A DNA stretch of 64,000 nucleotides, taken from NCBI GenBank assembly GCA_946535435.1, contig CAMNDM010000009.1, positions 1 to 64,000 of the forward strand, written 5' to 3'. Numbering within the stretch: position 1 is the stretch's first letter; each line of letters starts with the position of its first letter. The translations under genes and the position numbers were made by a program. The notes beneath the pieces are model-generated. The model made no database searches and was not told where the DNA came from. It saw nothing but the letters and a program-made list of their open reading frames with translations. This document shows positions 7,721 through 15,464 of the stretch, one piece after another. The stretch is from Physcocola sp002396385. Lineage in GTDB: Bacteria; Bacteroidota; Bacteroidia; Bacteroidales; Paludibacteraceae.

Positions 7721-9184
7721 ATGAAACGGATACTAAACCTACTGTTTGCAATGTGTGTGGCTGCAATGGCGGCGCACGCGGCTGTGAACCTGACCATGGA
7801 ACCCGAGTGTGTGTCGATGAACGGAAACACACCTGTAACTTTCAACAATATAGTCATACGGATGAAGAACGCCCAACCGAATACCGAGTACCGGTTGAAT
7901 GGCTGCAGCGGGATATTCAATTTCACGGCCGACGAGGCTGGCGGTGTGAACTATACGGCTACCAATGTGCGCGTTTATGTGAATACCGACACTCAGCACG
8001 CCCCTTTTTGCTCTTTTAAGATAGAGAAACTCAGAAACGGACAGTGGGTGGAGACAGAGGTGGCTTACAATGTTCCTTACTGCTGGGTTGACTGCCCTAA
8101 TCCGAACAATTTGCAGACAAGGTACCTGTATACAGCCAGTGACTGCCAGATAACGAATGAAAATGATTTCCTAAGTCAAAAGAATGCCTTTCTGCCTACC
8201 GCCAACTTCAAACAGACTTATAGGTACGACTGGAACGGCAATGGAAATTTCCAAGGATATAAGACAATGAAAGACAACCAGAAAATCACTGATTTACAAG
8301 TGAGGATTTATACGCCGACGGGAAATTTGGTGAAGCAGTGCCAATTTAGCGACTATTGGGTGCGTTCGTGCCCTCGCTTTGCTGCAAAGACTATTGTGGC
8401 TAATGAAAACTGCAAGGTGACGCCCACTATGTTGAGTAACAACTTTCGAGGAAATGCCGGTACGCAATACGTATGCGATGGATTGTTGGACTTTGTCAGT
8501 GTAAGTTATGTCGGGACATCGCAAGAATATGGAATAGGTACACATACGGTCGATTTATATAGTGCAACCCCTATCCCTGTCTTACTTAATAAATCTTATA
8601 CATGCCCACAGACATTTACGGTCAAGGCTAAATCTGTTACGTGCAGTATGGATGCTAGAAACGACAGGACTGAGCAGATTAATACGTGCTCGAAAGAATA
8701 TGAATTGATACCCCCAACTGTGAGTTGCAACGCGAAACGTTATTATTCGGTCGATGGGGGCGACTTTATTGAAGTGCTAGGAGACAGGGCTCGGGAGTCG
8801 TTCTTTGTTAGAAATACGCCGTACGAAATCTCCTGGAAGGTGACCGATGGCGTAACGACCGCTGTGTGCACTACCAAATCGAGAATCAGTGTTACGGAGC
8901 GCCCTGTGTCTGCGGTGTGTCCCGATTACGGCTATGTAGAGTCTCCTGGCCCTTATTTGTTGAAGTATCCGGTGCTGAGTGGAGCTTCGGAGGTGAACTT
9001 TGTTCCTACTGCTGTACAACACAAGGGTAGTGCCATATTGTGGGAGTATAGCGACGATGGCATCCGTGCCGAACTGCCTTTGGGTGAATCGGAAATAAGG
9101 ATGAACGCCTACAACTGTGGTTTGCTGAAAGCCGAACTGGCGTGCCCGGTGTTGGTGGTGGAGAAGGCTGCCATCTGCGACTGA
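7721..9184 (+). CDS. Cys-rich secreted protein of unknown function
   Basis: 487 residues, family not recognised. An N-terminal signal peptide (MKRILNLLFAMCVAAMAAHA) is followed by a mature protein with more than fifteen Cys spread along its length, suggesting several disulfide-bonded beta modules. A segment around 370-400 (ISWKVTDGVTTAVCTTK) resembles the end of HYR/Ig-like repeats seen in Bacteroidota surface proteins. Unlike other secreted proteins here it does not end in an obvious T9SS-type domain; the last residues are VVEKAAICD. It stands alone behind its own promoter. Likely exported to the periplasm or outer surface, with unknown role. Confidence 0.75.
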   Translation: MKRILNLLFAMCVAAMAAHAAVNLTMEPECVSMNGNTPVTFNNIVIRMKNAQPNTEYRLNGCSGIFNFTADEAGGVNYTATNVRVYVNTDTQHAPFCSFKIEKLRNGQWVETEVAYNVPYCWVDCPNPNNLQTRYLYTASDCQITNENDFLSQKNAFLPTANFKQTYRYDWNGNGNFQGYKTMKDNQKITDLQVRIYTPTGNLVKQCQFSDYWVRSCPRFAAKTIVANENCKVTPTMLSNNFRGNAGTQYVCDGLLDFVSVSYVGTSQEYGIGTHTVDLYSATPIPVLLNKSYTCPQTFTVKAKSVTCSMDARNDRTEQINTCSKEYELIPPTVSCNAKRYYSVDGGDFIEVLGDRARESFFVRNTPYEISWKVTDGVTTAVCTTKSRISVTERPVSAVCPDYGYVESPGPYLLKYPVLSGASEVNFVPTAVQHKGSAILWEYSDDGIRAELPLGESEIRMNAYNCGLLKAELACPVLVVEKAAICD

Positions 9185-9243
9185 TGCCTGCCGTCCTGTG
9201 ACGTGGTCGTTCCCCCTTAATTGTTTTATTTGGCACGGACATT

Positions 9244-9402
9244 ATGCCCGAAGCTTTAAAGTTCGACAATCATAATTATATCGAGTCGTTCACGCATAAT
9301 GGAGTGATGGTTATTATGATTGGATCCGATTTTGAAGAGACAGTAAGAACTCTGGTTAGAACGACTGAGGATTTAAAGAAGGAAACAGGAAATCGTCTAT
9401 AA
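9244..9402 (+). CDS. Possible 52-residue hypothetical protein
   Basis: Open frame from ATG 9244 to TAA 9402, 59 bases after the secreted protein. The product is polar with a short hydrophobic stretch (GVMVIMIG) and a charged C-terminal helix. No family was recognised and no promoter box fits well. It could be a remnant of a longer gene or a chance frame. Confidence 0.3.
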   Translation: MPEALKFDNHNYIESFTHNGVMVIMIGSDFEETVRTLVRTTEDLKKETGNRL

Positions 9403-9458
9403 TCCCCCTACTGACATGCGTTTTGCAGGGAAAATAAACAGAGGAAAGTCTGCTCCTC

Positions 9459-9860
9459 TTACTGCTTTTCTGGTCTGATGTAGGTGAATTGCGGTTTCGA
9501 CTCGTGGTGCTTGCAGTCGTGGTGGTCGCAGGCTTCTCCGTTGTCGGTCAAAGTTCCATCAATATAGTTTTGAAGCACATCTTCCACTTTCCCCGAACAG
9601 CCCCTTACGACGCTTATGCCATGATCGTTTAGTTTTTTAAAGGCTCCCTCTCCCATGTTGCCGGCCAGCATTACTGTGATACCCATTTCTTGCATAACGC
9701 TTGCAATGTTCGATTTGCACCCGCAGCCTTGTGGCGATTCCAAGCGTTTGCTGCTGTCTATCGTGTTGTCGTCGTTTATGTAGAATAGGGTGTAATGGTC
9801 GCAATGGCCGAAGTGGTTGTCTACTGCACCGTTAAGCGTTGGAATAGCTATAATTTTCAT
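9459..9860 (-). CDS. NifX/NifB-like dinitrogenase cofactor-binding family protein
   Basis: 133 residues. VDNHFGHCDHYTLF and LAGNMGEGAFKKLNDHGISV are signatures of the NifB/NifX/VnfX fold, small proteins that bind Fe-Mo cofactor precursors or other Fe-S clusters. No nif genes are nearby, so a role in nitrogen fixation is not implied. Stand-alone members in anaerobes are usually of unknown function. The tail is rich in His and Cys (CDHHDCKHH), and GCGCK lies mid-protein, suggesting metal binding. It has its own divergent promoter and a weak hairpin at its stop codon. Confidence 0.85.
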   Translation of the reverse strand: MKIIAIPTLNGAVDNHFGHCDHYTLFYINDDNTIDSSKRLESPQGCGCKSNIASVMQEMGITVMLAGNMGEGAFKKLNDHGISVVRGCSGKVEDVLQNYIDGTLTDNGEACDHHDCKHHESKPQFTYIRPEKQ

Positions 9861-9933
9861 GTTTGTTTGTATTCTTTACGCAAGTCGACATGCTAGTATT
9901 GGTCAAACAGTCGCTTGCCCGTTATTTTTATGT

Positions 9934-9965
9934 CAAAGTTAAGTGATTTGTATGGCGGATGCAAA
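9934..9965 (-). promoter_or_regulatory. Promoter of the NifX-like gene
   Basis: Minus-strand TTTG (9962-9965), 20-base spacer, TAACTTTG (9934-9941), a close match to the two-box Bacteroidota promoter. The leader is about 70 bases. Confidence 0.7.
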
Positions 9966-10042
9966 AAAATGACATTCTTGCTTTATAAATGGTGAGAACA
10001 GAAGAAATTCTGTAATATGTTAATAATATTTTGTAAAATATT

Positions 10043-10072
10043 TTTGTAGGATTGTGGCTTTCTTTATCTTTG
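10043..10072 (+). promoter_or_regulatory. Strong promoter of the intergenic ncRNA
   Basis: TTTG (10043-10046), 18-base spacer, TATCTTTG (10065-10072). No coding frame begins downstream until 10505; a terminator intervenes. Confidence 0.75.
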
Positions 10073-10078
10073 CAAAAG

Positions 10079-10259
10079 AAATATAGAATATAATTGGGAA
10101 ATTAAGTTAGACAAAAGTGTTTAATGTTAGCCTGTTGGTTATTGAATGATCCTGTATGTTTTTTATGTAACCCTTATAACAGCTAACTGCAGTATGTTTT
10201 TTTGCTTAAGGCTAATCTCTTTTGTCCGGGTGTATCATCGGTTTTGATACACCTTTTTT
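10079..10259 (+). ncRNA. Candidate structured small RNA of about 180 nt
   Basis: Bounded by a strong promoter and a perfect terminator, with no credible coding frame inside. Pairings seen: closing stem GACAAAAG (10110-10117) with CTTTTGTC (10219-10226); inner stem GTTAG-C-CTGTT (10126-10136) with AACAGCTAAC (10178-10187); apical stem GGTTA (10137-10141) with TAACC (10168-10172), leaving a five-base bulge. A long rod with an internal asymmetric loop and this length recall 6S RNA or the 6S-like Bacteroidales-1 motif, but identity is not established. A leader for the downstream ligase gene is less likely, as 245 bases separate them. Confidence 0.6.
10229..10259 (+). terminator. Terminator of the intergenic ncRNA
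   Basis: Perfect nine-base stem GGTGTATCA/TGATACACC with a seven-base loop, then six Ts. Confidence 0.9.
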
Positions 10260-10504
10260 ACTTCTGTGACAATTTTTCTGCAAACTTGTAATCTGCCGTG
10301 TTATTATTTAACAGATTGTGCCCGATGCGATGTTTTTATGCAAATAAACGGCGTTACAAATGGGAAATAATTGACTAAACTGCTTGAAATTTGCCTTTTT
10401 CCTTTTCGTTTTGTTGTTTTGTAATTAAAAAATTCGGTAATTTGTCAAGTGCTTATGTAAAGCATGTTTTGAGGTGGGCTGTTAGCCTTTAATATCATAC
10501 ACTT

Positions 10505-11815
10505 ATGTATTTCAACGAACGAATAGAAACCATGGAGCGCCTCCAGTTGCGCCAACTGCAAAGTGAAAGACTGGTTAAATTGGTGAAATATACTTACGAC
10601 AATGTCAAGTTTTACCGCGAACGTATGGACGAGGCGGGTGTCAAGCCTGAAGATATCAAGTCGATTGACGACATTAGCAAACTGCCTTTCATGAAGAAAC
10701 AGGATCTCCGCGACTATTATCCGACCGATACTTTTGCTGCTCCGATGAAAGACATCGTGCGTTTTCATGCTTCAAGTGGTACCACTGGCAAACCTATCGT
10801 TGCCGGCTATACCCAGCACGACCTTGACTGTTGGTCGGAAGGTGTGGCCCGCTGTCTGACTGCTTACGGTGTTACGAAGGAAGACGTCGTGCAGGTGTCT
10901 TATGGCTACGGCCTTTTTACTGGTGGCTTGGGCGCGCACGACGGTGCCCAAAAGGTGGGTGCTGCTGTCTTGCCTACCAGCAGTGGCAATACTTCGAAAC
11001 AGATTTTGTTGATGAAGGACCTGAAAACCACCGCTTTGTGTTGCACTCCGTCTTATGCCCTCTTTCTGGCCGAAAGCATAGAAAATGACCCTAATACAGA
11101 TGTGGAGAAGGACCTCCACCTGCGTGTGGGTATTTTTGGCGCTGAACCTTGGACGGAAAACATGCGTAAGGAACTTGAGAATAAGCTACATATCAAAGCT
11201 TACGATATTTACGGCCTGACCGAAGTCTCTGGACCTGGTGTGGGTGGCGAGTGCGAGTATCAAGACGGCACTCACCTTTGGGAAGACATGTTCTTCCCAG
11301 AAATTATCGATCCGGTTACCCTGCAGCCTGTAGAACCCGGACAAGAGGGTGAACTTGTGTTCACCACACTCACTAAGGAGGGTATGCCAGTTGTGCGCTA
11401 CCGCACGCGTGACCTTACCCACTTGATTTACGACAAGTGCCGTTGCGGCCGCACTATGGTACGTATGGGCCGTATTTTGGGCCGTAGCGACGACATGCTC
11501 ATCATTCGTGGCGTGAATGTGTTCCCGTCTACCATTGAAAGCTGCATTTTAGAGTTGCCTGAGTTTACCGGACAGTATTTCGTTACTGTTGACCGTGTGA
11601 ACAATGTTGACACTTTCGATATCGAAGTGGAACTGCGTCCTGAATTCTACGGTGAGTCTATGGATAAACTTCTGCATATAAAAGACCGTCTGGTGGGTCG
11701 TTTGGTCAGCGTGCTTGGCATCAAACCTGTGGTGCATATTGTTGAGCCTAACAGCATCGAACGCTCTATGGGTAAGGCAAAACATGTCTTAGACAAACGT
11801 AAACTTTCTAACTAA
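10505..11815 (+). CDS. paaK: Phenylacetate-CoA ligase family enzyme
   Basis: 436 residues, the normal length. This adenylate-forming enzyme activates phenylacetate or related arylacetates (indoleacetate is possible) to CoA thioesters. FHASSGTTGKPIVAGY near residue 87 is the ATP-binding loop, YGLTEVSGPG the adenylation motif, and GRSDDMLIIRGVNVFP the hinge. The N-terminus MYFNERIETMERLQL matches family members, supporting this start over the internal ATG at 10532. It heads a three-gene set with an ACT-domain protein and a PaaI-like thioesterase. In gut anaerobes this trio usually accompanies fermentation or reductive handling of aromatic amino acids; the exact acid cannot be told from sequence. 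Confidence 0.93.
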   Translation: MYFNERIETMERLQLRQLQSERLVKLVKYTYDNVKFYRERMDEAGVKPEDIKSIDDISKLPFMKKQDLRDYYPTDTFAAPMKDIVRFHASSGTTGKPIVAGYTQHDLDCWSEGVARCLTAYGVTKEDVVQVSYGYGLFTGGLGAHDGAQKVGAAVLPTSSGNTSKQILLMKDLKTTALCCTPSYALFLAESIENDPNTDVEKDLHLRVGIFGAEPWTENMRKELENKLHIKAYDIYGLTEVSGPGVGGECEYQDGTHLWEDMFFPEIIDPVTLQPVEPGQEGELVFTTLTKEGMPVVRYRTRDLTHLIYDKCRCGRTMVRMGRILGRSDDMLIIRGVNVFPSTIESCILELPEFTGQYFVTVDRVNNVDTFDIEVELRPEFYGESMDKLLHIKDRLVGRLVSVLGIKPVVHIVEPNSIERSMGKAKHVLDKRKLSN

Positions 11816-11845
11816 TTCCTGTTTTTTTATTAAAATTTTGCTTTT

Positions 11846-12235
11846 ATGATTATAGATCAGTTGTGCGTCTTTTTGAATAATTCTGTCGGGCGTATATCGG
11901 AAGTCACTTCTCTCCTGGGGAGTGCCGGTATAAACTTACAGGCTTTCACTTTGAGCGAAAGTAGCGATTTCGGTATTTTGAGACTTATTACCGACAATAA
12001 CGATAAAGCAGTAAAAGTGCTTCAAGAGAAATCGTTTGCGGTCTCTAAGGCTTCTGTCTGTTTCGTCTCGATGGATGATACGCCTGGAACGCTTTCGAGA
12101 TATATCCAGAAAATTTCAGATGCTGGTATCTCTATTGAGTACATGTATGCTTTCTCGCAGGGCGATAAGGCTAATGTGGTAATCTGCACTGACGATATTG
12201 AAGGTTGTGACCGTATAATCTCTTCTTGCAAATGA
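11846..12235 (+). CDS. Tandem ACT-domain protein
   Basis: 129 residues made of two ACT domains (about 1-68 and 70-129). The first has the classic ligand-contact pattern NSVGRISEVTSLLGSAGIN, the second DTPGTLSRYIQKISDAGIS. ACT domains bind amino acids, so this is probably a stand-alone sensor of an aromatic amino acid or its product acting with the ligase encoded 30 bases upstream. No catalytic domain. Its stop codon overlaps the start of the thioesterase gene (ATGA). Confidence 0.92.
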   Translation: MIIDQLCVFLNNSVGRISEVTSLLGSAGINLQAFTLSESSDFGILRLITDNNDKAVKVLQEKSFAVSKASVCFVSMDDTPGTLSRYIQKISDAGISIEYMYAFSQGDKANVVICTDDIEGCDRIISSCK

Positions 12236-12645
12236 CTTTATTGGAACGACTGAACAGGGATGACCGTTTTGCTTCGGGTATTGGTGCGCGGCTTACTGAA
12301 ATTCGTGAAGGCTATGCCCGTGCCGAACTGACGGTTGCCGAACAGCACCTCAATGCTGCTGGAGTTTGTCAGGGTGGTGTGCTCTACACGCTTGCTGACT
12401 TGAGCTTTGCCGGTGTTGCCAATTGCCACGGTATCCTCTCGTTGGGCATCTCTAACACGGTGACCTTTATTAAGTCTGCTAAACTGGGTGACCACCTGGT
12501 TGCAGAATGTGTTGAGACTGTAAACCATTACAAACTGCCGTATTGCGACATTAGGGTAAAGAACCAAGATGGCGAGATTTTGGCTACATGTACTGGGTTG
12601 GCCTACCGTTTGAAAAAGGAAATGGACTTTGACAGCCTAATGTGA
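12232..12645 (+). CDS. paaI: PaaI-like hotdog-fold thioesterase
   Basis: 137 residues. It hydrolyses acyl-CoA thioesters, in this setting probably arylacetyl-CoA, to free CoA. The hotdog signature is AAGVCQGGVLYTLADLSFAGVAN (motif written in two parts in the family as N/D-x-x-G-x-x-H/Q-G-G; here N-AAGVCQGG). The ATG at 12232 overlaps the TGA of the ACT gene; the frame stays open 6 bases upstream only to a TTG, so ATG is preferred. Translational coupling to the ACT protein is expected. Confidence 0.9.
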   Translation: MTLLERLNRDDRFASGIGARLTEIREGYARAELTVAEQHLNAAGVCQGGVLYTLADLSFAGVANCHGILSLGISNTVTFIKSAKLGDHLVAECVETVNHYKLPYCDIRVKNQDGEILATCTGLAYRLKKEMDFDSLM

Positions 12646-12717
12646 ACCCTTTGACAGTAATTGCCGGATGAAGGACCTACAAGATACGCAGGTTATTCCG
12701 TTTCTCCGATTGTTTAA

Positions 12718-12752
12718 AACATCTGTCTATGGGTTAAGATGTTCCTTGTTTT
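12718..12752 (+). terminator. Weak terminator after the paaK operon
   Basis: Seven-base stem AACATCT/AGATGTT with a 12-base loop followed by CCTTGTTTT. AT-rich, so only modest support. Confidence 0.4.
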
Positions 12753-12753
12753 A

Positions 12754-12784
12754 TTGGTGTTTTACCTATTTTTCTCTAATTTTG
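12754..12784 (+). promoter_or_regulatory. Promoter of the O-acetylhomoserine sulfhydrylase gene
   Basis: TTGG (12754-12757), 19-base spacer, TAATTTTG (12777-12784), 30 bases before the ATG. Confidence 0.68.
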
Positions 12785-12814
12785 TTGGAAAATCAATTAA
12801 AATAAGATCGCTTA

Positions 12815-14104
12815 ATGGAAAATAATAAGAAAAGTCTCGATACCCTCTGTGTACAAGAGGGATGGAAACCAAAGAATGGCGAATCGCGCCAGTTGCCAAT
12901 CTTTCAGTCTACCACCTTTAAATATGACAGTACTGAACAGATGGCCGACTTGTTCGACCTAAAGGCAAGTGGATACTTCTATACCCGTCTGCAGAACCCT
13001 TCAAACGACGTTGTGGCAGACAAAATAACAAAACTCGAGGGAGGCGTGGCTGGTATGTTGACGTCTTCCGGCCAGGCTGCTAACTTCTATGCGGTTTTCA
13101 ACCTCTGCGAGGCTGGCGACCACTTCATATCGGCTGCTTCTATCTATGGCGGTACGTTCAACCTCTTTGGTGTTACAATGAAGAAGTTGGGCATTGAAGT
13201 GACTTTCGTAGATCAGGATGCTCCTATAGAAGAGTTGCAGAAGGCTTTCCGTCCGAACACCAAGTGTGTGTTTGCTGAAACCATCACCAATCCAACGCTT
13301 AGCGTTCTCGATATCGAGAAGTTTGCCAAGTTGGCACATAGCAATGGCGTTCCATTGATTATGGACAACACCTTCCCAACTCCATACAACTGCCGTCCGT
13401 TCGACTTTGGTTGCGATATTGTGACTCATTCTACCACTAAGTACCTCGATGGACATGGCTGCACTGTTGGCGGCTGTATTATCGACAGTGGAAACTTCGA
13501 TTGGGATGCGCATGCCGACAAGTTCCCTGGATTGACTGCTCCAGACCCATCGTACCATGGCTTGGCTTACAGCAAGGCATTCGGAAAAGGCGCCTATATA
13601 ACCAAGGCTACCGCACAGCTTATGCGCGATTTCGGTTCTATCCAGAGCCCAATGCATGCTTTCCTGTTGAATAATTCAATCGAGACCCTCCACCTCCGTA
13701 TGCCTCGCCACTGCGAGAATGCATTGGCTGTGGCCGAGTTCTTGAAGAAACACCCTAAGGTAGACTGGGTCAATTACCCAGGACTGAAGGATAGCAAGTA
13801 TTACGAACTGGCACAGAAACAGTTCCGAAACGGACAGACTTGTGGCGTGGTTACCTTTGGTTTGAAGGGAGGACGCGATTCGGCTATCCGCTTTATGGAC
13901 AGCCTTCAGTTGGCGGCTATTGCGACCCACGTGGCCGATGCCCGCACCTGTGTGCTTCATCCGGCTAGCCACACACACCGTCAGCTGACCGACGAACAGT
14001 TGCGTGCGGCTGGCATCGACCCTACTCTTATCCGTTTCTCGGTGGGTATTGAAGGGGCTGCCGATATTCTTGCCGACCTTGAACAGGCTTTGGAAAAGGC
14101 CTGA
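12815..14104 (+). CDS. metY: O-acetylhomoserine sulfhydrylase (PLP enzyme)
   Basis: 429 residues, the typical length for this branch of the Cys/Met metabolism PLP family (cystathionine gamma-synthase is about 50 residues shorter). It makes homocysteine from O-acetylhomoserine and sulfide. PLP-Lys lies in THSTTKYLDGHG; the phosphate and ring contacts are in LTSSGQAANFY and MDNTFPTPYN; VGIEGAADILADLEQAL is the family C-terminus. It has its own promoter and a strong terminator, so it is monocistronic. No SAM riboswitch was seen in the short leader. Confidence 0.93.
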   Translation: MENNKKSLDTLCVQEGWKPKNGESRQLPIFQSTTFKYDSTEQMADLFDLKASGYFYTRLQNPSNDVVADKITKLEGGVAGMLTSSGQAANFYAVFNLCEAGDHFISAASIYGGTFNLFGVTMKKLGIEVTFVDQDAPIEELQKAFRPNTKCVFAETITNPTLSVLDIEKFAKLAHSNGVPLIMDNTFPTPYNCRPFDFGCDIVTHSTTKYLDGHGCTVGGCIIDSGNFDWDAHADKFPGLTAPDPSYHGLAYSKAFGKGAYITKATAQLMRDFGSIQSPMHAFLLNNSIETLHLRMPRHCENALAVAEFLKKHPKVDWVNYPGLKDSKYYELAQKQFRNGQTCGVVTFGLKGGRDSAIRFMDSLQLAAIATHVADARTCVLHPASHTHRQLTDEQLRAAGIDPTLIRFSVGIEGAADILADLEQALEKA

Positions 14105-14128
14105 GTGCTTCTTGAAAAAAGAAAAATG

Positions 14129-14173
14129 CAAAAATTCCAGAACGGCTGGTTGCCGTTGCTGGAATTTTTTTTA
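14129..14173 (+). terminator. Terminator of metY
   Basis: A long stem AAAAATTCCAG-AACGGC / GCCGTT-G-CTGGAATTTTT with a five-base loop, ending in a run of Ts. Confidence 0.92.
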
Positions 14174-14265
14174 AAAGATCATAGGCTTGCACCTGAACGT
14201 GCCCCTCAAAACAAAGTCTGAAGTGTGTATTCATTCCTAAGCGCTTAACTTTGGCTTTTTTTGAT

Positions 14266-14295
14266 TTTGCAATTACATTATTATCCTTATATTTG
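14266..14295 (+). promoter_or_regulatory. Promoter of the methyltransferase gene
   Basis: TTTG (14266-14269), 18-base spacer, TATATTTG (14288-14295). It sits inside a longer reading frame that begins at 14261, which rules that start out. Confidence 0.75.
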
Positions 14296-14314
14296 TGTAA
14301 TTATTACTCTAAAC

Positions 14315-15403
14315 ATGAAATTGTCATCTCCACAGGCCGAAGCATATGGAAAAGATTCCATGCCGGCCCTCGAAGCCCAGCGCTTCGCACAGTTTATCGC
14401 TTGGAGCCCTGTTGTGTTCCAAGTGACTAATGTGATGGTGAAATGGGGTATCTTTTCTCTTCTTGCTGACAATAAGAAAGGTCTTTCTATTGACGAAGTT
14501 GCCGAAATCAAGGGTATTTCTCATTATGCCGCACAAATTTTGCTTGAAGGCTCTCTGGTTATCGGAACTGTTTATCTGAACGAAGAAGGTAAGTTCTCTG
14601 TTACTAAGGTTGCCCGTTTCTTCTTGCACGACGGAATGGCGTTGCGTGATATGAATTTTAACCACGACGTCAATTATCTGGGCCTTTTCTCTTTGGAAGA
14701 AGCTTTGAAGAACGGAAAGCCTGAAGGCTTGAAAGTTTTTGGCTCCTGGCCTACCATTTACGAAGGGTTGTCTTCTCTGCCTAAGCAGGTGCAGAAGAGC
14801 TGGTTCGGTTACGACCACTATTATTCAGACAACTCATTCCCCGAGGCGCTCGAGCTTGTGTTCAGCCGTAAACCCAAGTCGTTGCTCGATGTGGGTGGAA
14901 ACACGGGCCGGTGGGCTGTACAGTGCATCGATTACGATGCCAAGGTGAAGGTTACAATCATGGACCTTCCACAGCAGATTGAACTGATGCGGCAGGCTAC
15001 TAACTGCCACCCGGGCAGTGAACGTATTGGTGGCTATCCGGCCAATCTGCTTGACGACAACCAGGCGTTCCCTACAGGGTTCGATGCTATCTGGATGTCG
15101 CAGTTCCTCGATTGTTTCTCCGAAGAACAGGTGGTCAGCATCTTGACTCGTGCTGCCAGGTCTATGTCTGCCGACTCGCGTCTCTATATAATGGAGACAC
15201 TTTGGGACCGCCAACGTTTCGAAACGGCTTCTTTCAGTTTGGCTATGGCGAGTGTCTACTTTACAGCTATGGCTAACGGTAACAGTAAGATGTTCTTCTC
15301 GGAGGACCTCTTCCGTATGATTCAACAGGCTGGCCTGGAATTGGAAGAGTGCCGCGACGGACTCGGATTAGGCCATTCGGTCCTTATCTGCAAAAAAGCT
15401 TGA
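14315..15403 (+). CDS. SAM-dependent O-methyltransferase family protein
   Basis: 362 residues from ATG 14315; an in-frame start 54 bases upstream lies before the promoter box and is rejected. Two parts are visible: an N-terminal winged-helix/dimerisation region (about 20-100, ISHYAAQILLEG) and a Rossmann SAM-binding domain with LLDVGGNTGRWA (motif I, about 190) and FDAIWMSQFLDCFS. This is the layout of plant-type and antibiotic O-methyltransferases. The substrate is unknown. The gene stands alone between two strong terminators, so context does not help. Confidence 0.85.
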   Translation: MKLSSPQAEAYGKDSMPALEAQRFAQFIAWSPVVFQVTNVMVKWGIFSLLADNKKGLSIDEVAEIKGISHYAAQILLEGSLVIGTVYLNEEGKFSVTKVARFFLHDGMALRDMNFNHDVNYLGLFSLEEALKNGKPEGLKVFGSWPTIYEGLSSLPKQVQKSWFGYDHYYSDNSFPEALELVFSRKPKSLLDVGGNTGRWAVQCIDYDAKVKVTIMDLPQQIELMRQATNCHPGSERIGGYPANLLDDNQAFPTGFDAIWMSQFLDCFSEEQVVSILTRAARSMSADSRLYIMETLWDRQRFETASFSLAMASVYFTAMANGNSKMFFSEDLFRMIQQAGLELEECRDGLGLGHSVLICKKA

Positions 15404-15423
15404 TTTAATTAATTTTTAACTAT

Positions 15424-15459
15424 AGGGAGGAGGTTTTTTCCGCCTCCCTTTGTTTTTTC
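15424..15459 (+). terminator. Terminator between methyltransferase and PrsW-like genes
   Basis: AGGGAGG-A-GG / CC-G-CCTCCCT with a loop of six Ts, then TTGTTTTTT. It ends six bases before the ATG of the next gene. Confidence 0.9.
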
Positions 15460-15464
15460 TGTAT

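Noticed and set aside
12646..12814. SAM or other riboswitch before the O-acetylhomoserine sulfhydrylase gene
   Set aside because: The promoter box is only 30 bases before the ATG, leaving no room for an aptamer; the hairpin upstream belongs to the previous operon.
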